Positions 5,716 through 11,546 of a DNA stretch of 11,546 bases are shown piece after piece. The notes under the pieces were generated by a model, which searched no databases, was not told the DNA's origin, and saw only the letters and a list, made by a program, of their open reading frames with translations. Made by a program: the position numbers and the translations under genes. The stretch's first letter is position 1. The number at the start of each line of letters is the position of its first letter. Source of the DNA: JARROD01 sp037384225 (lineage in GTDB: Bacteria; Pseudomonadota; Gammaproteobacteria; Pseudomonadales; Cellvibrionaceae); contig JARROD010000117.1 of the NCBI GenBank assembly GCA_037384225.1, forward strand, positions 1 through 11,546, given 5' to 3'.

Positions 5716-8262
5716 TTAAAATTGCACGTCGGCACGCAGATAGTAGAAACCACCATTTAATCCCGCGGGGGAGTTCAACGGATAGATGGCACCCAGAAAA
5801 CCGGGCTGATCACCGTATTCATGTTTGTCGGGGTATTCGTCAAACAGATTTTTTGCACCCACGGCCAGCAGCAGGGTTTCATTGAGTTGGGCACTGACTT
5901 CGGCGTCCACCAGCACGATCGAATCAGTCCGCACCGGCAATGTCTCGTCGTTGAACAATAATTCCAGCGTCTCGCCGTAATAGTTGGTGCGCAGCATCGC
6001 GTTCCACATACCGGCATGGTGGTTGATGGTGAAGGTGGCCCGATGATCCGGCAGGAAGTCTTCCAGTTCCTCGGCGCGCGCTTCGCTGACAGTCTGACCG
6101 CGGTTGACCACCTTGGTGTCAGTCCAGTTGTAGGCCAGTGTGAAGTCGGTAGTGGCATTGGTCCATTCCACCGGGACCGTGGCAACCACATCCACTCCCT
6201 GTGTTTCAGTATCAAAGTCATTCACAAAGAATTGAATCTGGCTGATGGTTTGCGCTTCCGGATTGCCCGCGGACACCAGCGCGGCGCGGTCATCATCGGT
6301 GATATCGGCCTGTGTCAGCGCGATGCGGTCGTCCACTTTGATCTTGAAGTAATCGATGGTGAGGTCCATAGCGCCGGTGGCGATCACGGTGCCTATACTG
6401 AAGTTGGTGGACTCCTCGGGCTGCAACTGCTCACCGCCTTTGAACTCTGCTACCGGGTTGGTGGGCGGTAGCACCAGCGCCTCAATCAGCTGGCCATCGG
6501 CAAAGCTGGTCGAGGCGCGGCGCAAATTGCTCTGGCCGACCGTCGGTGCCTTGAAGCCGGTGCTGGCCGCCGCGCGCAGGCTGATCCACTCGCTCAGATC
6601 CAGGCGCGCGGCCAGCTTGCCGTCGAAGGTGCTGCCGAAATCGTCGAACTCTTCGAAACGCATCGCGCCGGAGAGCAGGAAATTATCGGTAATGTCGGCT
6701 TCCAAATCCAGGTAGGCCGCATAGCTGTCGCGCTTGAAGATGCCGGAGACATCCGCGGAAAAGCCCTGGAAACCGTTGGAACCGATGGAAAAGCCCTGGT
6801 CCTCAAAGCCGCCGGGAGCGAAGGACTCGGTATTACCGGCGATGATTTCAAACTGTTCCTTGTGGTACTGCACACCAAAGGCGACGTTGAGATCCGACGC
6901 CAGCCCGTTAATGGTCACAGGGTAGCTGAAATCGGCGTTTACCAGGCGTTCGAGTTGGACCTGGCTGCCGAGGTTGAAACGCGTGGGAGTCTCGGGTCCA
7001 TAGGAAGCGTTGATGGAGTTATAGATGATGTAGTCGAGCTTGCTGCGCCCGGTCGAGGCGCTAAAGTCGTAAGCCATGCCGCTGGGCAGCTCGCCGCGAA
7101 AGCCGCCGACAAAGCTGGAGTCGGTCACCTTGCCGCCAAAACGTGGGGTAAAGCCGCCGGGAAACATTTCGTTGAAGGCGAAGCAGTTGGGGTTGTTGGC
7201 CACCTGTTGCTGGTAGACCGGGTCGTCGAGCACGTTAGCCACACCGTCCAGGGGAATGGTCGGGCAGGCGATGCCATCGTCCGGAGTCAGATCGGCCACC
7301 AGCAGGTTGCCGTTGCCGTCATTGTAAACACCGGTGCGGCCATGGGGATGGCGGTAAAAAAAGCTGCCGTCGGTATCGCGGGTGGCGAAGTTACCGAAGG
7401 CGTAAGCCTCGCTGTTATCCCCGGCCTCCACCGCAGCGTTGATAAAGATCTTGTAGTCGTCGGTGATCTCCGGCGTGCCCCAGATCACCACCGGATCAGC
7501 GACAGCGGTGTTGCCCGCATCCACCAGCGCCTGGGCACCGGGGTCCTGAATGCCGCGGCTGGTGGCTTCAGTATCTTTGACTTCGAAGGCCAGAGTGGCG
7601 AAGCCGTCGCGGCCGAGGTGAGTGCCAAACAGGCCGGCGATTTCGTTAATCGCGCCGTCGCCTTCGAAGTATTCGGCGCTACGGATCTGAATCTGACGCA
7701 CGTCTGGATCGTCGGACAGCACAAAATTGAGCACCCCGGCAATAGCGTCGGAGCCATACTGGGCGGCGGCGCCGTCGCGCAGCACTTCGACCTGTTTCAT
7801 GGCGATGCCGGGCAGCGGTGAGATATCCACCCCCTGGGCGCCCTTGTTGATACCGGAGACGAATTCGCCGATCACCGCCCCGCGGTGGCGCCGTTTACCG
7901 TTGACCAGCACCAGGGTGTTGTCGGCGGGCATGCCGCGCAGATTGGCGGGTCGCACCAGCGTGCCGGCATCACTGATGGGTTCACGGGTAACATTATAGG
8001 AAGGCACTACATTGGTGAGCATGTCCAGCATATCGGTATTGCCCTGGGCCTGCATATCGGTTTCGCTGATGACATCCACCGGTACCGGTGCATCCATAAT
8101 GGAGCGACCTTCGCGGCGGGTTCCCACCACCGCAATTTCTTCGAGGACATGGTGGCCACCCACTGTAGAGCTGCTCTCCGTCGATTGCGCGTTGGCGTAA
8201 GCGGCGGCAAACGCCCACAGTGGAACGGATGTCAGCAGCAGCGGATATTTGAAATCTTTCAT
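5716..8262 (-). CDS. TonB-dependent outer-membrane receptor
   Basis: An 848-residue outer-membrane receptor. Residues 1-25 form a signal peptide ending YANA. A TonB-box-like EEIAVVGTRR follows at 41-50. The plug domain (about 50-185) carries VPVDVISETDMQAQGNTDML, RPANLRGMPADNTLVLVNGK, RRHRGAV and QVEVLRDGAAAQYGSDAIAG. The remainder is a beta barrel that ends in the canonical aromatic YYLRADVQF. GGGAGAG at 8270-8276, seven bases before the ATG, fixes the start. The length and motifs fit the large receptors common in marine gammaproteobacteria. The ligand cannot be read from the sequence; the neighbouring proline symporter hints at peptides or amino acids, but that is inference. Import needs a TonB-ExbBD system encoded elsewhere. 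The gene appears intact. Confidence 0.93.
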   Translation of the reverse strand: MKDFKYPLLLTSVPLWAFAAAYANAQSTESSSTVGGHHVLEEIAVVGTRREGRSIMDAPVPVDVISETDMQAQGNTDMLDMLTNVVPSYNVTREPISDAGTLVRPANLRGMPADNTLVLVNGKRRHRGAVIGEFVSGINKGAQGVDISPLPGIAMKQVEVLRDGAAAQYGSDAIAGVLNFVLSDDPDVRQIQIRSAEYFEGDGAINEIAGLFGTHLGRDGFATLAFEVKDTEATSRGIQDPGAQALVDAGNTAVADPVVIWGTPEITDDYKIFINAAVEAGDNSEAYAFGNFATRDTDGSFFYRHPHGRTGVYNDGNGNLLVADLTPDDGIACPTIPLDGVANVLDDPVYQQQVANNPNCFAFNEMFPGGFTPRFGGKVTDSSFVGGFRGELPSGMAYDFSASTGRSKLDYIIYNSINASYGPETPTRFNLGSQVQLERLVNADFSYPVTINGLASDLNVAFGVQYHKEQFEIIAGNTESFAPGGFEDQGFSIGSNGFQGFSADVSGIFKRDSYAAYLDLEADITDNFLLSGAMRFEEFDDFGSTFDGKLAARLDLSEWISLRAAASTGFKAPTVGQSNLRRASTSFADGQLIEALVLPPTNPVAEFKGGEQLQPEESTNFSIGTVIATGAMDLTIDYFKIKVDDRIALTQADITDDDRAALVSAGNPEAQTISQIQFFVNDFDTETQGVDVVATVPVEWTNATTDFTLAYNWTDTKVVNRGQTVSEARAEELEDFLPDHRATFTINHHAGMWNAMLRTNYYGETLELLFNDETLPVRTDSIVLVDAEVSAQLNETLLLAVGAKNLFDEYPDKHEYGDQPGFLGAIYPLNSPAGLNGGFYYLRADVQF

Positions 8263-8416
8263 CGTGTTTCTCTCCCAAGTAGTTTTTGATCGGGTTATTC
8301 GTTATTAAATCAATCCGTACTGCGGACTGTGTCGAAATCCAGGTTGTCTCCTCCCCACAATCACTCCACTTACTTCACACCATAACAGTGCTGGGTGTCC
8401 GCAGATTAATCGGAAA

Positions 8417-8455
8417 GCCTCGACATATTTATAGTAGGAATATGAATATCGAGGC
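8417..8455. promoter_or_regulatory. Imperfect hairpin in the receptor upstream region (8263-8678)
   Basis: GCCTCGA (8417-8423) pairs with TCGAGGC (8449-8455), and inside it CATATT pairs with AATATG across a four-base bulge and nine-base loop. It lies about 155 bases before the receptor ATG, in a 416-base gap without any recognised gene. Elsewhere in the gap I see only TCCGTACTGCGGA (8315-8327), a small inverted repeat that could be an operator. I could not identify a convincing -35/-10 pair for the receptor. Confidence 0.25.
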
Positions 8456-8678
8456 AAGATTCTTAAGAACGAAATGCCAATTTTATGGAAACATTGCCAG
8501 AAGTTGGTGGCGTAATAATAGTTTTTGTAGAACATATTACTGCCATATTTCAACTTGGCCGCAGATTGTTCGGATAGAGATAATGTGCTCCGTAGCTGCC
8601 GTCGCTTGAGAATGAACCATGAGTCAGGCAATTTTATGGCGCGGGGGGTGAACAGGAGTCCAAGGGAGGCTCGTCGCA

Positions 8679-8850
8679 ATGACAACCGTCGATCCCAAGG
8701 ATCGCAAGCTGCTCTTCGTTTTCTGCGCCCACGGCGGGGCGTCCATTATCAACAGTTTTCTACCTGTGCTTGAAAGTGACGTGGGAGATCAGGCTCTCGC
8801 CAACACATTGGCCGCGCCAGACCCTGAGCTACCCACGGTTGTTACCTCCG
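8679..8850 (+). pseudogene. 5' fragment of an unidentified gene (possibly secreted DUF1501-like), truncated
   Basis: An ATG at 8679 is preceded by GGGAGG nine bases away and opens DRKLLFVFCAHGGASIINSF, then LPVLESDVGDQALANTL. The 'LLFVFxAxGGASIIxSFLP' style resembles the start of DUF1501-type proteins, recalled from memory and not checked. After about 45-55 residues the frame runs into the antisense of the endonuclease gene's 3' end and loses any family character. The gene therefore looks cut at about 8830-8870. It faces the endonuclease gene tail to tail with no visible terminator between them. Confidence 0.35.
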
Positions 8851-8879
8851 GTATTGAGAAGTTATGGAAATGGGGCGTA

Positions 8880-10190
8880 TTAAGGCGCTGTGGGCGTATA
8901 GATGACCCCGAGTTTGTCCACTTCGTTGCCGGAGCGGCCGTGAAAGCCGACGATCTGCCAGCCGCCCGGCGCGGTGTAGGTGGTGCAGTCGGAAGTGGTG
9001 CTGCCGCCGGCCAGGGTGCGCCCGGCACTGGTGGTGAATCGCGTGTAAAAAATGCGGGTGAGGTCGTTGTGTTTGGCGGAACACAGGCGGACAGAGGAGA
9101 GATATTCGCCGCTGTTCAATGTCAGTGAGCTTTCGTTGCCACCGTTGCCGCCGTGGGAAAAAACAGCGCTGTTGGAGAGGGCGATTTCGACCCGGTCGAC
9201 CCGCGAGCCGCTGCGCAGGGTCAGGGTGCTCACCCGGGGGTTGTCCGGTATCAGGCTGACATCGTTGAACGCAGTGCCGTGCGGCCCGCCCCACTGGTCG
9301 CTCATACGACGGTCGGCGGGGGTGTTGTAGGTCCAGTCGGCCTGTACCGGCGGGTGGTCCGAAAGCGCCTGGCCCGCGGCGTTGTAAGCGTCTTCCCTAA
9401 CCTCATAGTTGACGGCGTCGAGACCGACGTAACCGTTGTCCCGAAACAGCACCTTGTCCACAATCTCGCAGGTGGCGCTGGTCACCAGCGGCGAGCAGAC
9501 CAAGGCGTCGGCGCCGGGGGCGGGCACATTACCGTAGCGGACTAGATTTACCCAGACGTCGGTAAAACCGTGGTCGAGCAGCTCCCCCATGTTGTCCCCG
9601 GCGCGGGTGTAGCGGGTATTGGTGTCGCCCATGACGATTACCGCGTTGCCCGTGGAGTTGGATTCGATATAGTCCGCCAGCTGCAAAATATTTTTGCGGC
9701 GGGCCGAGAGGTCGGCCTCTTCGACCTGGGCCTGGGCGTGCAGATTATAGATATCGACATAGACGCCTTCCTCCAGGCGCACCCGCGCCAGGGTGAAGCC
9801 CTTGGGGGTCAGGCAGTCGACGCCGTTGCAGTCGTTCCAGCTAACGCGGGCCCAGTCCATATAATAGAAACGGCTCATGCTGTTGAGGCCGCTGCCGAAG
9901 GGTATGCCGCCGCTGGTGGGGGAGCGGTAGGGGTGGTCGTTGCAGGTGTCGTAGAGTGCGGCATGGTAATTGAAATCTTCCTGCACATTGACAAAGCTGA
10001 ATTCGTTGACGTAACAGCCGATCTGTTCAGTGGCCGACTGGCGGTCAGATTCGGCACTGGAGAGCAGTTCCGGCAAGCCGGCGACGTTATAGGTCAGGGT
10101 CGAAAACTCGCCGCTGGCAGCCTGGGTCAAGCCGGGGGTGCAGGTCAAAAGGCTTAGTATCAGGTGATAGGACAGGGATCTGTTATTCAT
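8880..10190 (-). CDS. Secreted endonuclease/exonuclease/phosphatase-family hydrolase with C-terminal jacalin-like lectin domain
   Basis: A 436-residue protein from the ATG at 10190; its first residues, MNNRSLSYHLILSLLTCTPG and LTQAASG, form a signal peptide, and a further 25-residue in-frame extension to 10265 is unlikely because it would bury it. Residues about 28-290 are an EEP/sphingomyelinase-like fold with the expected catalytic set: VQED (metal-binding Glu71), YNLHAQ (Asn149/His151), MGDTNTRY (Asp189/Asn191) and SDHPPV (Asp278/His279). Residues about 300-432 are a jacalin-type lectin: WGGPHGTAFND, RVDRVEIALSN, HGGNGGNESSLTLNSGEYL, GGWQIVGFHGRSGNEVDKLG. Several cysteines suggest disulfides. 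The lectin probably anchors a secreted phosphodiesterase or nuclease to glycans or cell surfaces. Whether it cuts DNA, sphingolipid or another phosphodiester cannot be told. The ribosome site is weak (ATGGA). Confidence 0.85.
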   Translation of the reverse strand: MNNRSLSYHLILSLLTCTPGLTQAASGEFSTLTYNVAGLPELLSSAESDRQSATEQIGCYVNEFSFVNVQEDFNYHAALYDTCNDHPYRSPTSGGIPFGSGLNSMSRFYYMDWARVSWNDCNGVDCLTPKGFTLARVRLEEGVYVDIYNLHAQAQVEEADLSARRKNILQLADYIESNSTGNAVIVMGDTNTRYTRAGDNMGELLDHGFTDVWVNLVRYGNVPAPGADALVCSPLVTSATCEIVDKVLFRDNGYVGLDAVNYEVREDAYNAAGQALSDHPPVQADWTYNTPADRRMSDQWGGPHGTAFNDVSLIPDNPRVSTLTLRSGSRVDRVEIALSNSAVFSHGGNGGNESSLTLNSGEYLSSVRLCSAKHNDLTRIFYTRFTTSAGRTLAGGSTTSDCTTYTAPGGWQIVGFHGRSGNEVDKLGVIYTPTAP

Positions 10191-10260
10191 TATTTTTCCA
10201 TCCGTAAGTTGTCTTTTGAGTTTTTGGCGCAATCCCGGCCGCCGCTTCGGCTCCAGATAT

Positions 10261-10281
10261 CCCACGCGCCAGTGGCGTGGG
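10261..10281. other. GC-rich hairpin in the endonuclease leader
   Basis: CCCAC-GC-GCCA, then G, then TGGC-GTGGG: nine base pairs with a two-base bulge and a one-base loop. It lies 71-91 bases before the endonuclease ATG, in the region that would be its 5' leader on the minus strand. It has no T-run on either side, so an intrinsic terminator is unlikely. The rest of 10191-10509 is AT-rich and holds no recognisable gene. Confidence 0.35.
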
Positions 10282-10315
10282 TCAAGTTCACATGGCGACT
10301 GGAATCACAAAGCAT

Positions 10316-10333
10316 TCTCGCAGAGATTCATTC
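10316..10333 (-). promoter_or_regulatory. 18-base motif shared with the propeller-gene upstream region
   Basis: TCTCGCAKAGATTCATTC (plus-strand sense) occurs here with G and at 2923-2940 and 3234-3251 with T, a single mismatch. It lies about 125 bases before the endonuclease ATG here and about 100 bases before the propeller ATG there, in the same orientation relative to both minus-strand genes. It is a candidate shared regulator site or promoter part; chance is not excluded. Confidence 0.3.
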
Positions 10334-10509
10334 CACATTTGTACTAAAAAATACCGCTTTTCGAAAAATATATTTCTAGAAATGATTTGCGTGAAAAAAT
10401 AATGCGAATGGCGCCAAAAGCGAGTTTTATACTGTACAGGTAGCCTAAACGGGAGTTTTACAAGAGTTTCTGGATCTCATCGACAGTGAATTCTAGAAAC
10501 GGATAAAAC

Positions 10510-10590
10510 TAGACCCTATCGTTGCATAAATTTTCGGCCCAGGACCGCTTCGCTCCTTCTATAGCAGCATTTATGCAACAATAGGGTAGA
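10510..10590 (+). mobile_element. 73-bp MITE-like element with 4-bp target duplication
   Basis: The element is 10514-10586. Its left end CCCTATCGTTGCATAAAT and right end ATTTATGCAACAATAGGG are inverted repeats matching at 17 of 18 positions. It is flanked on both sides by TAGA (10510-10513 and 10587-10590), the mark of a transposition event. The interior holds a second hairpin, AGGACCG/CTT/CGCTCCT. It has no coding capacity. Its first 59 bases equal those of the ilvE copy, so it is best read as an internally deleted derivative of a larger IS. An IS1380-type transposase fragment lies 30 bases to the right, and CC-starting ends with a 4-5 bp duplication suit that family. Confidence 0.85.
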
Positions 10591-10615
10591 GAATGTCGGT
10601 GCTCAGGCATAGGAC

Positions 10616-10753
10616 GTGAGTTCGATTTTTGGTGAGGCTACAATAGTCTTACTGCTGGTCGTTCACCTGTTGCTGGGGTATAGAGAACTTCGCCACCTCC
10701 GCTATTATAATGACGACCCCTTGGTAAAACGTCTGCTGGGACTAAAAAAATAA
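10616..10753 (+). pseudogene. IS1380-type transposase N-terminal fragment
   Basis: One frame reads LLLVVHLLLGYRELRHLRYY, then NDDPLVKRLLGLKK and a stop. The pattern '(H)xxxGxxxLxxLxxxxxDPLV', leading to a short basic segment, is the conserved region before the catalytic domain in IS1380-family transposases. No start codon is visible (an in-frame stop lies just upstream), and the DDE catalytic domain is absent, so this is a dead scrap of about 45 residues. After an out-of-frame gap the downstream LRVPDG may be a displaced continuation. The remaining bases to 10855 hold nothing else I recognise. Confidence 0.55.
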
Positions 10754-10855
10754 CTTTACAGGGCCTAAGGGTGCCAGATGGACAAAAGCAACCAAAGAAA
10801 GGGGTTGCCGCTTAATTTTCAACAGCGTTCTTCATCAAAGAGAGTTTATTAAAAA

Positions 10856-11389
10856 ATGAAATACAAAGGTGGTTGTCATTGCGGTGCGGTTAAATTTGAG
10901 ATTGAAGCACCGGAGGAAATCGAAGCAAAGGACTGCAATTGCTCTATTTGCCTTATGTCAGGCTTCTTACACTTGATTTTACCCCGATCAAGATTTTCGC
11001 TTGTCGAGGGTGAGGATTTTATATCCACTTACACATTCAATACCGGTGTTGCCCAGCACACCTTTTGCAAGGTTTGCGGCATCAAACCCTTCTATACGCC
11101 AAGATCCAATCCCGACGGCATCTGCATCAATGTTCGCTGTATCATCGTTGGCGGCGTTATACGCACACATCACGGAATGCGCGCCGCCCTCCTCGACCGT
11201 TGCCCGGAACGCGGGCAGGTAGGTTTCCTGGCCCCTGCCCCAGCGCGGATCGCGAAAGATATTGATGTTGGGAGACCAGACGCTCAAGCCGCCAAACCAG
11301 TCGGAGCCACCGAACCGGTGTTTGTTCTCTTCGTATTTGGCCCGAAATTCCGTGCCGATGATGCCGGCCACCTCCGGACGTCCGCCTGA
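10856..11389 (+). CDS. Truncated GFA-family zinc protein with chimeric C-terminus
   Basis: Residues 1-96 are clearly GFA-type (glutathione-dependent formaldehyde-activating enzyme-like, a zinc-binding fold). They contain GGCHCGAVKFEIEAP, DCNCSICLMSGFLHLILP, YTFNTGVAQHTFCKVCGI and PRSNPDGICINVRC, with all three zinc-site clusters (CHC, CNCSIC, CKVC) kept. At about 11145 the family's usual last 20 or so residues are missing. The frame continues for about 80 residues through antisense DNA of a GH3 glycosidase fragment and stops at 11387-11389, giving a 177-residue chimera. Only a weak AGAGAG precedes the ATG. The GFA core could fold, but a working enzyme is doubtful. The function of most GFA proteins is unknown, so the family name should not be read as a reaction. 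Confidence 0.7.
   Translation: MKYKGGCHCGAVKFEIEAPEEIEAKDCNCSICLMSGFLHLILPRSRFSLVEGEDFISTYTFNTGVAQHTFCKVCGIKPFYTPRSNPDGICINVRCIIVGGVIRTHHGMRAALLDRCPERGQVGFLAPAPARIAKDIDVGRPDAQAAKPVGATEPVFVLFVFGPKFRADDAGHLRTSA
11146..11380 (-). pseudogene. GH3 glycosidase fragment with internal deletion
   Basis: The minus strand encodes VAGIIGTEFRAKYEENKHRF, LSVWSPNINIFRDPRWGRGQ, and then directly ETYLPAFRATVEEGGAHSVM and CAYNAAN. In GH3 beta-glucosidases/xylosidases RWGRGQETYGEDPYL and the later (R)ETYLPAFRA are separated by roughly 50-60 residues. Here they are joined at the shared ETY (about 11218-11226), so the piece between, including the KHFA region, has been deleted. The catalytic Asp segment (VVSDCGA) that should follow CAYNAVN is also gone, because the fragment stops at the junction with the GFA gene. 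It is a remnant without start, nucleophile or C-terminal domain. Confidence 0.75.
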
Positions 11390-11443
11390 CACTGTGCTTA
11401 GGAACGGGTTATTGAGAAGTTACAAATACGCTTCGAGCATTTA

Positions 11444-11546
11444 CCCTATCGTTGCATAAATTTTCGAGTTCAGGACCTTTTAGAGCGGTATTTTCAGGGA
11501 CGCGCGCAGATTTTTCTAACCGGAGCATAGCTCACCCTATGTGAGG
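11444..11546 (+). mobile_element. IS end, copy 3 of the CCCTATCGTTGCATAAAT family (continues past the window)
   Basis: CCCTATCGTTGCATAAAT is identical to the ends of copies 1 and 2, as are the next five bases. After a diverged middle (a shorter CAGGACC hairpin region) ATTTTCAGGG recurs as in copy 1. The following bases end in CTCAC/CCTAT/GTGAG (11530-11545), a small hairpin at the window edge. There is no closing inverted repeat before the edge, so this may be the left end of a complete insertion sequence whose transposase lies outside. Confidence 0.65.

Noticed and set aside
6862..7821. Long plus-strand open frame antisense to the TonB receptor
   Set aside because: It lies wholly within a well-supported receptor gene, shows no family motif, and reflects codon bias of the opposite strand.
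9570..10157. Plus-strand open frame antisense to the endonuclease gene
   Set aside because: Repetitive Val/Ala/Gly-rich composition and full overlap with the conserved catalytic domain mark it as a shadow.
10191..10265. 25-residue upstream extension of the endonuclease protein
   Set aside because: It would place a basic stretch before an otherwise normal signal peptide, and the extension overlaps a likely leader hairpin.
10436..10443. CTGTACAG as a LexA/SOS box
   Set aside because: LexA sites need CTGT and ACAG separated by about eight bases; here they abut.
8852..11422. 13-base match TATTGAGAAGTTA at 8852-8864 and 11410-11422, both near gene-fragment ends
   Set aside because: About one such match is expected by chance in a window of this size, and similarity does not extend convincingly on either side.
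3653..11500. Integron gene cassettes bounded by attC sites
   Set aside because: The repeat has GTTGCAT/ATGCAAC rather than the GTTRRRY/RYYYAAC core, no integrase is seen, and the 4-bp target duplication points to transposition.

Overview
The window looks like chromosomal DNA of a marine, TonB-rich gammaproteobacterium (order uncertain). The evidence is the gene content: a secreted seven-repeat propeller/dihaem peroxidase-like protein, a PutP-type sodium/proline symporter, a large TonB-dependent receptor with 'RPANLRG...LVNGKRRHR' plug motifs, a secreted endonuclease/exonuclease/phosphatase with a jacalin-like lectin tail, and fragments of ilvE, GH3 glycosidase and GFA-family genes. This placement is inference from protein style, not from a marker gene.

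Layout, left to right. 1-2822 (minus): a propeller plus c-type cytochrome peroxidase-like gene, split by a frameshift near 1190. The first haem motif expected at the break is missing, and the 3' end runs off the window. 2827-3434: two diverged direct copies of a ~290-bp non-coding block. Each copy carries a plus-strand sigma-70-like promoter with a palindrome between -35 and -10. 3500-3892 (plus): a remnant of ilvE with an insertion-sequence end lodged in it. 3895-3952: a 58-bp element with 11-bp inverted ends that supplies the last codons of putP. 3913-5364 (minus): putP. 5408-5520: eight 13-bp tandem repeats just upstream of putP. 5716-8262 (minus): TonB-dependent receptor with a strong hairpin after its stop. 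8263-8678: non-coding DNA. 8679-8850 (plus): a truncated gene start. 8880-10190 (minus): endonuclease-like/jacalin protein. 10191-11546: a scrap zone holding a 73-bp MITE-like element with a 4-bp target duplication, an IS1380-type transposase fragment, a truncated GFA gene fused to an inverted, internally deleted GH3 fragment, and a further copy of the same IS end at the window edge.

The intact genes (putP, the TonB receptor and the endonuclease) are all on the minus strand and concern nutrient capture at the envelope. The receptor and PutP could act in series (outer membrane, then inner membrane), but they are separated by a hairpin and a 13-bp repeat array, so they are probably not one simple transcript. 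The rest is mostly decay and rearrangement. The most notable non-genic signal is a small mobile-element family starting CCCTATCGTTGCATAAAT, present three times in one orientation, next to broken genes. I see no CRISPR array, tRNA, rRNA, integrase, or recognisable defence or biosynthetic system.
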